In this document: positions 48,476 to 60,626 of the stretch, one piece after another
Position numbering within the stretch: the stretch's first letter is position 1
How the letters are laid out: every line of letters begins with the position of its first letter
NCBI GenBank assembly: GCA_004123355.1
Contig: SCHM01000003.1
Span: 2,871,058 to 2,935,057 of the forward strand
DNA: 64,000 nucleotides
Direction: 5' to 3'
Origin: Amphirosellinia nigrospora
Lineage: Eukaryota; Ascomycota; Sordariomycetes; Xylariales; Xylariaceae
Translations under genes and position numbers: made by a program
Notes under the pieces: model-generated
The model's database searches: none
The model's input: the letters and a program-made list of their open reading frames with translations, nothing else
Told to the model about the DNA's origin: nothing

Positions 48476-51400
48476 TTACTCGTCCTTGTCGCTTGCAGTG
48501 CTGGATGACCCATGCTCCTTCTTCCATTCGCAGATCCTGCAGGTATTCGCCTTTTCCTTATCGAGGTTAGGAAAGACGAGTTCGAAAATCTCCTTGTACC
48601 AGCTCGCGGGATGGCCTTCAATGCCCTGCTTAATATTCTGCAACAATGTTAGTGCCGTAATACTGAAGGATTCTAGACTCATGTTGCCACGCGGGCGAGA
48701 CGTACCTCGGGAAGTTCTAGCCAGTCAGACATGTTGTCCTCTGGGAAAATGATCATCTTGCACCCAGCACGACGTGCAGCCACCGTCTTTTCCCTCAGGC
48801 CACCTATCCTGAGAACCTTACCGGTTAGAGTCAACTCGCCAGTCATGGCAATAGTGGGGTCCACGGGGCTATTCAGGGCCAACGATAGAAGAGAAGTGGT
48901 CATGGTGACGCCGGCCGACGGGCCATCTTTCTGCACGGCCCCTTCTGGCACATGCAAGTGAATCTTCGCCTTGTCGAAGAAGTGGTTGTCAGAGAATTCA
49001 TTGGCCATGTACGCCTTGGAGAACGAGTATGCGATGGTGGAGGATTCCTTCATGACTGTCTTGAGATTACCCGTAATTTCTAAGCCTGGACGGCTACTGG
49101 GGCGCAAGGCTGATTGGAGGATGGACTCGATGTACATAGCAGAACCACCTAGCTGGGTCCATGCGAGACCCATGGCGACACCAGGCGGCGTAACATCATA
49201 AAGACGATCGGAAGTGAAGATTGGAGGGCCAACATAATCCTTCAAATTCTCCTTGTCAATCACGACGCTAACCGACTCAGGCACTTTGAGAGCAACTCGG
49301 GGTTTCTCGGTAGTCTCCTTTTGCAATGCTTCGGGGGAGGTGGGCTCTTTGCCCTCGCTTGTCTTTTCTGATTCTTTCATGGCTGCTTTGCCCTCTTCTG
49401 TCAATGCTTCAGACTCCGGCAAGACTTCTTCGCCAAGTTCCTGTACAATTTTCAGAGCTGATTTGCGGTAAACCTTCTCGATTTGTTTCTTGAGGTTCCG
49501 AACACCCGACTCTCGGCAGTATGATTTAATGAGTTCCTCGATGGCCTGATCCGAGAGCGAAACGTCTACATTCTTAAGACCTGCAAGCTCCTTTGCTGCT
49601 GGCGACAGGTATCGATCCGCAATTGCTTTCTTTTCATCGGATACATAGCCAGATAGCCGTATAACCTCCATACGGTCAAGTAAGGGTCGGGGTATTGTGT
49701 CCGTCATATTAGCTGTGCAAACAAATAGGACTTTGGAGAGGTCGACGGGAACGTCCATGTAGTGATCCAAGAAAGAGCCATTCTGCTCTGGGTCTAGCAA
49801 TTCAAGAAGAGCTGAAGATGGATCTCCTTGGTAGCCACGTCCAATCTTATCTATCTCGTCGATTAGAATCAGAGGGTTTTCAGTTTGACACTTCTTGAGA
49901 GCTTGGATGACGCGTCCAGGTAGAGCACCAACATAGGTGCGCCGATGACCTTTGATTTCTGCCACATCTGTAAGACCCCCAACACTAAATCTGTAGTACT
50001 GGCGGTTCAAGGCTCTGGCAATTGACTTGCCAATGCTTGTTTTACCAACGCCGGGGGGACCGACAAAGCACAAAATCTTGCCTTCCACCGTGCCTCGAAG
50101 TTTGCCCACGGCAATAAACTCTAAAATTCGATCTTTGACATCCTTTAACCCGTAGTGATCTTCTTCCAAGACTTCCATGGCATGCTGAATACCAAAGTTT
50201 TCAGCACTCCTTTGACCCCATGGTATCTGTGTCAACCAATCTAAATAATTTCGCGTTACGTTGAATTCGGAAGCCGCGGGCTCGAGATGAGCAAGCTTGT
50301 TAATCTCCTCATCGAAAACCTTGCGCACCGCCTCAGGCATGGCGAGTTTATCGGCTTTGGCCTTGAAATCCTCTACCAACTTATCCTTCCCGTCAGACTC
50401 GATGCCCAGTTCACGGCGAATTCCTTTCATTTGCTCCATTAACCAGTACTCACGTTGGCGTTTCGTGATTTTTTGCTCAACGTCTTTTGTGATTTTCGAT
50501 TGTAACTGTGCATTCATCAATTCCTTCTTCAGGACCACAAGAGCCTTTTGCATCCGATCCTCCACATCCAGGCTGGAAAGAACCTCTTGGAGTTCGGCAG
50601 GTTCTCCGGCTGACACCGCTGCGGCGAAGTCGGCGAGCTTAGCGGGCTCTGCAGTGACGTTGCCCGTTGACTGGCTCATGGAGAAAGTCGAGATTTGATC
50701 TCGGAAGAGGCTGTTCATTGTGGCCACTTCCTTGAATACGTTGACAATCTCGTTCGTTACCGCTCGTATTACCGGGCTCTTCGGTCAAACGGCTCCTCAA
50801 CGAGGTTTTCTACATTTACCAGGCTGACAGGGTATTTGCGTAGAAACGAAGTTGGTTCGTATTTCTCGGGGGTTGGGTCAGACTTATTCACCACGGCGCC
50901 TTCCTCAAAGCTTGCGACTACGTCGCCCTTCTTCTCCGAGGGGGGTTGCTCTTCGGGCTTGGGAGGTATTGGGTCTGGGATATCTGTAGTTTCGGGCTCG
51001 GCCTCGGTCTTCTTCTGCTCCGGGGCGGCGGGCGGAATCAAAGTAGTCAGCTTAATCCTGCGGTGCGGATACAAGATGGCCGTCAGGCTGTTCTGCTCTC
51101 CGTGCACAGGGAAAGCGCTCGTGATCTGGGCAAAAACACCAGTATCGTAAACATCGGCCGGGTCTCGGATTATATCCTCATCTGCGTTCTCATCTTTGAA
51201 CAAGAAGGCGCCGACGTAAGGCTGGCCTCTTTTGATCATGTCCTGTATGGCAGCACAAACATTTGGATCCTTGATGGTAATCGCTTTATAGAACCCGGGG
51301 AATAGCGGTCGCTTTGCTATAGGATCGCCATGACCTGTGGATACACCTCGGGAATCTCTGGTTTTTGCAGCGCTCTGTTCGTGGTCCTTTGGCTAGGTTT

Positions 51401-51880
51401 CCTACCGCCATCGCCCGGGGTGTCGTTGCCGGATCCCGACGATGCGCCACCAGTTGCGCTACTTGCCTTGCCGTCCTTTGAGTTGCCCTCGCCCTCGCCC
51501 TCGCCATTGCCCTGATTATTATTCGGCGACGGCGAGTCTGCGGTGGAGTTTTTCGTCTCGCTCACCTCCTTCTCTGGTTGTTCCGATTTTTCCTCCACGT
51601 TCGTGTGCGAGTCTTCGTCAGTCAGAGCCGGGGCCTTGTCGTCGGGGGTGTCATTATTCTCTTGTTTCCACTGCGTGGCCGAGTTGGAAAAGGGGGATCT
51701 GTGCAGAAGTCCAGCGCCGGTAGGTCTCGAAGGATTGAGGCAGACGATTCGAGGTGTATGGGGCCTGTCTCGGGCATTTATGGAATATAATCTCGCTGGG
51801 CGTGTCAAGCGGGATGTGAGTGAGAACTGGGGCGATGTCCGCACGGCCATCTGCCGTGATAGACGTTGGCGGCACAGCAT
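48476..51880 (-). CDS. PIM1: Mitochondrial ATP-dependent Lon protease, two frameshifts
   Basis: Pim1/Lon is the matrix AAA+ serine protease that removes damaged proteins and maintains mtDNA. The start at 51880 ([19 protein letters not shown]) gives an Arg/Ser-rich presequence; an ATG at 51991 would add 37 less likely residues. A low-complexity linker and the N domain ([18 protein letters not shown]) follow. Then come Walker [17 protein letters not shown], Walker [18 protein letters not shown], the protease serine in [15 protein letters not shown] and the catalytic lysine region [16 protein letters not shown] 68-nt intron (48705-48638) joins DWLELPE to [18 protein letters not shown]. One base seems missing at 51322 (before PIAKRPLF) and one at 50780 (giving [14 protein letters not shown]). 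From there 682 codons run uninterrupted. Corrected length is 1112 aa. Confidence 0.93.
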
Positions 51881-51905
51881 CGTCGAGAGGCTCGCACAGG
51901 AAGAG

Positions 51906-51939
51906 GGAGACGGCAGACGGGAGACGGGAGACGGGAGAG
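51906..51939. repeat. GACGGGA tandem repeat
   Basis: Three to four copies of GACGGGA lie just upstream of the chosen PIM1 start codon, in its leader. If the more upstream ATG were used, they would encode part of an unlikely Pro/Ser-rich N terminus. Confidence 0.75.
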
Positions 51940-51991
51940 GCTCGGATGGGGAATTTTTCGACGCAACGGCGGCCCTTGCGGGAGGAAGCAC

Positions 51992-53702
51992 ACGATCGGT
52001 GCGATTATAAGAAGTATACAGTGCCTATGCTGAATAATACAAGCCGGTGAAATTATTAAAGCGCAAGCAGTGACACGAGACTGTCCCCATGCCTCGGTCG
52101 AATGCACATCCGATTGTTGCTTCTACTAAATACTCACAATATTTCAATAAGACTAGGCGGATTATCTAATAAATCCTTACATCATCACTGAGCTGCCTTA
52201 CTAGTAGATATAGCTGACCCACTACCTAGCCTAACTAACCTAGTTAGGTCGGTTAAAGCTCGGCCGTTACCGGACCGCGAGTCACTTGCTAACGCCATCT
52301 CGACTTGTTCCATTAACTTCCCCAAACCCGAGTATTCCTAGCGAAACTAATTACAAGGTCGATTTACTTCACGTCTAGCTATCTAGAACATTTGAGTCGA
52401 TCAGTCTACTTGTTGCACACGAATGCGGAGGGCATATCATTAGCATGTTTTTCTCCCAATCGTAGTGGCTGCGTCTTCTTCCATAAGTCAAGCGTACATG
52501 TCAGCCTTCATACTCCTCAACATCGATCATTTTGTCAAGGGCCGCTTATACTCACTCACTAGGGTAAGGAATTAATAGTCTAGTGCGCCATCACGGAAAT
52601 AACGAAAAAGTCGCGAGTTTATTCTATCGACAATATCCATCGACATGCCATCTACAAATCAAGTTGCAGCCGTCATGTAGTAAGCCCCGAACCTTCGCGG
52701 CTACATCAATTTCGCGTTTAGATTTATCTTCTGGAAACTGCCCCTGATACTTGTTGGAAGCTTGAATTGTTCTTGCTTCTCCTCTCGGGCCATTTGTTCG
52801 TCGCTCAAGTCATATAGGTCTAGGGTAAGCGCAAAAGTCACTATCATACTTGCATGCAAAAGCATCGCCTAGTGTCTTGGTGATGTGGCAACGAAGTTGG
52901 TTGACGCCATACCGAGCTGCAAAACGATTCAATCCCGGCGGGCAGTAATTAGCAGCAGCGCTAAAAAAACGAATTTCCCATGCAGTAAGGTTGTCGGGTG
53001 ATTGATTTAGCGGTAACGTAGGAGGAGGCTTGTTTGAGGTTGGTCAGGCAGGTAAGCAGACAATACCCGGTGGTTACTGAATAACAGAGGGGAGAGGAAA
53101 ACTCAAAGAGAACCTGGAAGGGTTCGTGAGTGTCCAGGCAATGTTATGGATTGAGTGGAGTTAGGTGTCGTGTTCGGAAAGTCCAAGTTATAAGTAGTTG
53201 GTTGTTTGGGGGAAACTACTGAGGTAGGTATCTAAGTTGAGAATTATATACACAAGGTACTTATATTTAACAGATCTAACGACTTAATGAGAACTTTTAA
53301 GGCAGTAATACAAAAGGCCAACCAAAGAAAGGGTGAATTAGATAGATTTCGTCTTGACGTGTTGGCCTCAGCTGTACCTTTGGCAGATCGCTAAGGGTGC
53401 TTAGGTAGAGTATTCCTAAGCTATTTACATATAATTAATAACCATAAGTTCATATGTAGCACTCTAGAGCACTGGGTTGTACTCACAGTGTATGAGGTTA
53501 GGTAGTATTGACATATGTATATAGGGATGTGGAGGTAATTATGTGTTGAATTGCGTCGAATTGCTTCATTATAATATTACCAATCTCAATTTTTCAAAAG
53601 GGAGTAGAATCTTTCTTCCCGGTTTCTCCAATTACCTCTTTGCTTTAGGTACCTTTGCCGGCTTTATTGTTATCACAGTTGCTCTTGCTAATTTCAGTGC
53701 CT
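51992..53702. other. Gap between PIM1 and RRN5
   Basis: 1.7 kb. The PIM1 promoter lies at the left, and the 3' end of RRN5 on the right. TAGGTA/CTAACCTA motifs recur (52220-52250, 53220-53260, 53400-53410). No supportable coding sequence. Confidence 0.5.
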
Positions 53703-55510
53703 TTAGTCATTAATGCTCGCGCTGTTATTGTTGTGAAGCACAGCCCATAGTTCCCTCTCGGCCGCTGCGCTAGTTTGCACATCAAGCAACTCCGCATCGC
53801 GTTGTAGTCTATGCTCGGCGCGGGTCCGGGATTTGATAATATGTGTCGCATCCTTGCTGGCGACGGTATGTTCAGTAGACGCCATGGACATCATCGCTTC
53901 TTCTATGTCTAGTGCTACCGCGTCCCAGTCTAGACCGTCGTCTAGGTTTTCTTGTTGATCTTCCATTTTGATGTCTCCTTCGTAGTCATCATCATCATCG
54001 CCGCTCTCTCTCCCTCTTCAGAAAATTCCTCCCCGTGAGCTTCTTCGTCCGCCTCGTCGTCGGGACTGTCCAATATATCGATGGTAGACGCGGTAAAATT
54101 GAGAGGACTAGTTCTTCTGCGCATATTATCGACGGCTGAGTAGCCAAGCGCAGCTTCAACCTCATCATAGCTCATGATTTCACCATGGTCGCCCTCCTTC
54201 TCTACTCCTGTATTCTGTTCAGGTCCCTCTGTGCTCCCCGATTCGGATTCCACAGTACTCAGTATTCGGCCGTCTCTGTCCGCCCCTCCCCGCTGTCTGG
54301 TTGGGAGTCCTCATGCTCCTGGTCAGTGAAGTTGTCCTCTCCGATCATATCATATACGACATCCAACTGCAGTCTCCTCGCGCACCGTGCCCAAAACTCC
54401 CTGAATTATGTTTCATTCCTAGCGATGAAACCGCAGCGATGACATCTTCGACTCTTATCTGAAGTTTCTTGTGCCTTTGCACTACTTCAAAACTATTCCT
54501 ACGAATGCGGGATTCCGCCACGTATATCGCAGCAAATAGCAAACGTCTAGTGACACTGACCGCTAACCCGTAAAAGTCTCCGAGTGCCGTCATTTGCATA
54601 GCGGGCGGTTCGTATTCTTCGGATGCGTTACGCCAGTTGTTATCCGAGACTATTGAGTTCATGAATATCCGATCAGACAATAGGAGCCAGTTTTGAATGC
54701 AGAAAAATTGGAGGGCCGGCAATTCATCGAGCCTTCCCTTTCTTTTCTTGTTTTTCGTCGTCCAACTGTGACTGGTCTCCGCGATCCTGCTCTTCGTCTC
54801 GCCGTCGTTCCTCCTTCTGCCTCCTCTGCGATTTTGGCTGTGGCGTTGGTGTTTTAGAGCGCTCCCGCTGTTGATTTTCGAAAGTTTCCACAAGCGGCGC
54901 CGTGACGCGCCACCACGAGCCCCAACGCTCCTTTTCTACCTGTTCTTCATAGCTCTCCTGACGTAGCGATAGCGCGTCCGCAGCCGCCTCCAACGCGGCG
55001 CCGCACTCGGCACTGATCTCCACCGCAGCGGGAATGTCGACGGGCCGCAGGGAGTTTTGCCGGACGCCCTTCCCCTCAGTCGCATCGAGAAGTACCAGGT
55101 ACTGACGCACCTCGAGCTCGCTCTTGGTCCCTATTCGCACGGAGATGCCTGCAGAGTCACTTCTACCGAGTCGGCCCACGGCGGCGAAGAAGGCATTTCT
55201 CTCAGCTGTGCTCCACACCACGGCCCCGATCTGCGTGTCGGTGTCCTCTCCTACTTCGTCATGGATGAATCCTAAAGATGCGTCGCTAATGTCCTGGTTT
55301 AGCAGCTCTAGATACGCGGCATTGAAACCACCCTTCATCCGCTTGAGGGGTGGGACCTGTGGTTGCGATCGGGCTTTCTAGCCGTCGCTTCCTGCGAATG
55401 GGTATGCTGCCTTGTATTGGCGAGACAGCCAGTGTGTTGTGTATAGGCGGCGAGGTAGTTTCATTCTCGCTGCTCGGTTCGCGGTAATCCTCATCTGAGT
55501 CTAAGTCCAT
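53703..55510 (-). CDS. RRN5: RNA polymerase I upstream activation factor subunit Rrn5-like, SANT domain, five frameshifts
   Basis: Rrn5 is part of the Pol I upstream activation factor at rDNA promoters. The protein starts MDLDSDEDYREPSSENE. It has a basic patch (PIRRKRRLE), then LKRMKGGFNAAYLELLNQDI leading into a SANT/Myb-like domain (GAVVWSTAERNAFFAAVGRL, RIGTKSELEVRQYLVLLDA). A Glu/Arg-rich charged linker follows, then a C-terminal helical block (LPALQFFCIQNWLLLSDRIF, RRLLFAAIYVAESRIRRNSF) and an acidic tail. It looks intronless. Frame changes: extra bases near 55380 and 54737, missing bases near 54400, 54262 and 54002. Corrected length is 602 aa. Family assignment rests on the SANT block and overall layout, recalled from fungal Rrn5 proteins, so it is good but not certain. 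Confidence 0.7.
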
Positions 55511-56138
55511 GATCCCTTCTTGTCGATAGCTCTTGAAAGTGATGCATATAGGTGATATTATGTATTTACACCATTTTAGTAATGAGAACGTGACCTATTA
55601 TTTTTGGGGGAAATCACCCTTCATATAACAAGGTTAAGTTGCTATAGCTATTTGAAGTTGGTGATTGGAATTGCTAAATGGAATAGAATCAATAGCTTAA
55701 GTTCTTACCTTAGGGATTCAGCAACCTCCATTAGGTACTTAGACCTACCTAGGTACCCAATCTGCACTGTAGAAGCCCTACGGCCCGCTAAAAAAGATAC
55801 ATTATATGAGTTAGGTACTTCCAGGTTAGGTACCGGTATATCTAAACAGATATAGCAACATCTCTTAAATACTTATTTATTCAATGAAGTTGAGAAATCT
55901 TAGAACTTTATTTACTATAAGGTAAAGAAACAATGATCTGTACTCCAAACAATTCTTTTATTTCCCTGTTACCTCGTTAGCTGGTGCAAAACGAAGCTTC
56001 CGCTTACCTTCTGGCACCGAGCAAGGGTACAGCAGGCTGAGATAAATTGTCCCGCCTTTAGCTATAGGCCCAATCACTGCAAGTGAAAGAAAATCTCAGA
56101 GTCCTGCATCATTTAGACTGAGTTCATCATTACAAGCC
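55511..56138. promoter_or_regulatory. Divergent promoter RRN5/IRC3
   Basis: 628 nt, AT-rich, with repeated TTAGGTAC/CCTAGGTACC steps at 55730-55840. No coding sequence. Confidence 0.45.
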
Positions 56139-58124
56139 ATGTCACGATTGGTTTCGAGATGGTCTTTAACGGCAAATGTATCGCGACTCATCCCATTGCT
56201 CAGGTCTGTGAGATTGCCTCAGACAAGGCTAATCTCGGGGTCTCCTCGCGAGTCGCAAACACACCCGCTCGAACCTGTGCGCCTCCGTGAATATCAGGAG
56301 GAATGTATACAATCTGTTCTCTCATCTTTAAAATATGGCCATAAGCGAGTTGGTATATCCCTGGCCACGGGCGCCGGCAAAACAGTGGTTTTTACTCAGT
56401 TGATCGATCGTATCAAACCTAGCTCTGAATATGCTACTCAAACAATCATCTTAGCTCATCGACGGGAGCTCGTGGAGCAAGCAGCACGGCATTGCAGCAA
56501 TGCTTATCCCACCAAAAGCGTTGAAATTGAGATGGGAAACCTACACGCTTCGGGGAGGGCGGATATCACGATTGCTAGTATTCAGAGCATCACGTCCGGG
56601 GACAGAATCAGCAAGTTCGACCCCAGGCTTTTTAAACTTGTGCTTGTAGATGAAGCTCACCATATCGTGGCGGCCGGTTATCTGCGCACCTTGGAGCATT
56701 TTGGTCTTCATGAAAAGAGGATGAGTCCCGATTCTTATCGGCGTGTCTGCAACTTTTTCCCGTTTTGATGGTCTCCGGCTCGGAGCTGCCATTGACGAAA
56801 TCGTGTACCACAAGGATTATGTCGACATGATTGGGGATAAGTGGTTATCGGATGTTATTTTCACGACAGTTGAGTCTACTGCGGACATTTCGAAAGTGAG
56901 AAGAGGTGCGAATGGAGATTTTCAGCCTGGTGAGCTCTCTGGTGTGGTAAATACGGACCAAATAAACGAGATCACGGTTCGCAGTTGGCTGGCAAGGGCG
57001 ACTGGAAGAAAATCCACACTTGTCTTTGTGTTGACCTCGCTCATGTCAGTGGTTTGACACGAGCTTTTCGCCAGCACGGCATTGACGCCAGATTCGTGAC
57101 CGGAAATACGCCAAAGCTTGAGAGGAGCGACCGCCTGGACGCATTCAAAAGAGGTGAATTTCCAGTTCTCGTAAACTGTGGCGTTTTCACCGAAGGTACC
57201 GACATTCCTAATATCGATTGCATTGTGCTTGCGAGGCCGACTCGCTCTCGCAACCTTTTAGTACAGATGATTGGAAGAGGCATGAGATTACATCCTGGCA
57301 AAACCAACTGCCACATCATTGATATGGTGTCCAGCCTTGAAACCGGTATTGTGACAACCCCGACACTTTTCGGGTTAGATCCCTCTCAACTAGTTGAAGA
57401 ATCCTCCGTGGATGCGATGAAAGATCTGAAAATCCGTCAATCATCGGAGCAGGTACGAGAAGAGGTTATTCCGGCAGCGAATCCGTCTCTTGCCCACTCT
57501 CACGGTGATAGCAGTGTCACATTCGTTGAATATGACTCTGTATTAGATTTGATCTCAGACACATCTGGCGAAAAACACGTTCGTTCAATTAGTATGCACG
57601 CCTGGGTGCAAGTCGGACCGGATCGATATATACTCACCGGTCCGAAAGGGACGTATATCCGACTTGAGAAAGTCGAGAAGGAAACAGAGGACCAAGCTGA
57701 ATTTGAGGCATGGGAAATACGTGCATTGCCAAAAGGAGTGTCAAAATCACCCTTTGCGGCACCCCGAAAGCTCCTCCAAGCCGCCACGTTCATCGATGCT
57801 ATACATGGTGCTGATAAGTACGCTTCCGAGAAGTATCCCCGTGTACTCATTGCCAGATATGCGAGTTGGCGAAAGGGCGAGCCCACCGAAGGTCAACTTA
57901 AGTTCTTGAATACGCTACGTGGAAAGAACGAAGAGCTCAAAGTGAAGGATATCAATAAAGGTAACGCAGCGGACATGATCACGAAACTTCGCCATGGGGC
58001 TCGAGGTCGATTTGCCATACATGAAGCGGATAAGCGACGGTTAGAGAAAAAAAGGTCTTCACAGGAGCAACAGGAAGCTATGAAGCTTCGAGAGCAGGTC
58101 TCGGTCGGGCCGCTTATGGCATAA
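56139..58124 (+). CDS. IRC3: Mitochondrial SF2 helicase Irc3, two frameshifts
   Basis: Irc3 is a branch-migrating DNA helicase needed for mitochondrial DNA stability in yeast. The N terminus ([20 protein letters not shown]) is a good presequence. Helicase motifs in order: [15 protein letters not shown], motif [35 protein letters not shown], motif [11 protein letters not shown], motif [15 protein letters not shown], motif IV STLVFCVDLAHV and motif [21 protein letters not shown]. It appears intronless. The frame changes near 56731 (one extra base, or two lost), just before motif III, and at T3 57025-57027 (one missing), inside motif IV. Corrected length is 661 aa. The C-terminal part after motif VI matches the Irc3 layout as I know it. 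Confidence 0.88.
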
Positions 58125-58724
58125 AATGCATTCATTCTATCATTCGTTCATTCGTCCATTCAAGGTAGCAAACCCAACTAGCTGGTCATTGTTTTGTTTG
58201 TCGGTTAGCTTTCCTGTCTCCGCTGGTACAGAGTTTGGAGGGGCTCGAGTCTGTCGCACAACCATTCATCTCTTCCAAAGCTTGCTTGTGTTCATCGCAT
58301 TCACTGTGGCTCGGTCCCTATTTCGTGTCGGCGAAGTCTCTTCATCCACCTCAGGCCTGCACACTTACCTCAGATGCCGATTCACTCACGCCCCCTTATT
58401 CAACTCAACTCTACTGCAACCAACTACTTGAACATACTATAACCACTCAACTTAACCCCTTTCAGCATACAATAACTACTTAATTCAATCCCCTTAAACA
58501 TACCACAGCCGCCCAATTCAACCGCTGTTGCTTGCTATACTACAATGCCAGCCAATCGTGGCTGCGTTTAGTACAAGAACTTGCCGCGCACGTTGTTGCC
58601 TCTTTTCCCACAATCGGCCAGGGCACCTTCCACAGCAATTTATAACGGCCGGCCACAAATTATACCACACTAATACCATACTTCTTATCCAGGCCCCGGA
58701 CGTTATTAACAAGCAACTCCAGGG
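58125..58724. other. Gap between IRC3 and the 58.7 kb gene
   Basis: 600 nt holding the IRC3 3' end and the next promoter. It is CT/CA-rich with an imperfect repeat: AACATAC-TATAACCACTCAACT-type units at about 58431-58510. No gene. Confidence 0.5.
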
Positions 58725-60626
58725 ATGGCTTTTCCTGCTGGGAGCACCCAAGACGCCAGCTTCACAACCGGTCAAATGAAGCATCTCAATAACACCGATA
58801 AGTCAGCATCTACTGGCCCTGTGCCGTCGCTTTGGCCTGAGCCTGCGCGTCCAATCCCTGCGCTTCCCCGTCGGGTACAGTTCAATACTGAGTCGCATAT
58901 ACTCGACTCTGCAATTACTGCATTAGACGGCGCGTCTGACCAACAGCAGGGAATGATTCATGCAGAAGGCGCAGTCTCTAGTGGTTATTCCATGACACCT
59001 CGAATGGAATCCGGTTCATCCTTCCCATCTGCGAGTTCGGCTACCACCTGTCCTTCGCTCAGGCCTATCAATGTTGTGGTTCCTAATATATTCGAGGCAA
59101 ACTATCCGAGGTGGTATGCATATCCCCCTATCCACCCCACCGAGTTTGAAACAAGAACGCCTCCCAGTTTCATCAAGGACAACTTGATCAATCCAACCGA
59201 CACATTCCTACAGCAGTCTAATGCCTTCCAAAACTGGGTAAACAATAAAAACGAGGCTAGGATTCGACTTCGACACAGTCCAGCTTACGAGAAGTTGGTT
59301 GACGAGCTACATGAACAGCAATACATCGCCGACCAAGGGGCGACGCCTCCGATTCGTGCGGATGCAATACAAAGAATACTCGGAATTCGGGAAAAACTAG
59401 TCGAGGAACGCAAGAGATTCTCAGGCGCAGAGCTGCAGCATATTAGAGACATTGAAAAGGCGTGGGTGTCCTTCGTCAGCATCGACAGTCCCAAGAGGGC
59501 GATATTTCAACAATGTCACGCGTCAACAATATCGCGAGTAAAACCAGAGCGTTCACTATCCAGAGTTGAACGTCTGCTCGGTTCAGATGGTTCTATTCCT
59601 GGAGCCTCAAGCCATAACCTGCCATATAGAGGGGTAGGCGTGGGCTCTATGGATTTTGGTGGTCGTCGTGGTACAAAGGCAACAGCGTCAACATTTTCTG
59701 GTCAGCTGCCTGCACCAGCAGGAGTCACCACCTGGCCAGACAAGCCATATGAGATTCTCGTCCCTGACTGGTTCCCCGTTGCCGAGGCTCAAGGCATAAT
59801 CGACATGAACGGCGCTACCATTGAGGATCGATTCAAAAGTCTCCTCAATTACATTTATCAGCTAGAATTTGAGAAAAGTCAACAAGAGTACCAGAGAAAG
59901 CATCCTGATGAAGGCAAGCGATATCTATTGGGTTTTTCTTTCCTTTTTCTTTGCGGCTTTTAACATCATACCACATTGCATTGCTCTCCCTACCTTTGCC
60001 ATGAACATCAATATTAATACCTTTATTTTACAGACGGAATCCTGAGGAATCACAACTGGGACAAACGCTGGCACCTGCCGAATCCCGGCTGGCGCCAGGA
60101 CCATCAGAGGAAAAAGGGCGGCTGGTGGAAATGCAATAAAGGGCCTGCAGGAACAGCCGCCGAAAGAAATTGCAAGCTCTGTCCAGATATCGAGATACCG
60201 AAACCCTCTCCTCCCGCGCAAGTTCTTGACAGTTTGATGAAGGATATTGGAGAGGCGATGGCGATGGCGCAAATTGATAAGAATGGGATCTTGGAGCATC
60301 GATCTGGCAGTAGCCACAGGCTCGCCGACGTGGACGTGTTCCAACAACTCGACGAGGACGTGAAGATCTGGGCTCTTCAAGAGGGCAATCTGGTTACTAT
60401 CACGCAACCTATCAAGATTTTGCTTAGTGCCCGTGAGCCCTGGATCAATTATAATCCACTTAGAGATCTAGGTGGTTCGCCAGAGGCGTTAATTGCGGCC
60501 GAGGCATACGCACAGCAAGCGACCGGCGAGAGCGAGGACCAGAAAATGTCCTACGATGAAGATTCTGGTAAAGGAAAGCAAATTTCCTCATCAGAATCTA
60601 CGAACGAAGAGGTCGCCGCGCACTAG
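58725..60626 (+). CDS. Conserved-looking fungal protein of unknown function
   Basis: I do not recognise a named domain. Two exons (58725-59913, 60034-60626) give 593 aa with no indels. The first 120 residues are Ser/Pro/Thr-rich and likely disordered. A folded-looking middle follows (FEANYPRWYAYPPIHPTEFE, FQNWVNNKNEARIRLRHSPA, helical IRADAIQRILGIREKLVEER). A compact Trp/Cys-rich block sits in exon 2 (NHNWDKRWHLPNPGWRQDHQ, then KGGWWKCNKGP and NCKLCPDIEIP), possibly a small metal-binding motif (C-N11-C-X2-C). The C terminus is acidic. The intron donor is GAAG|GCAAGCG, a GC-AG candidate. An alternative weak donor at 59932 (TTGG|GTTTTT) also keeps frame and adds six residues. Confidence 0.75.
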
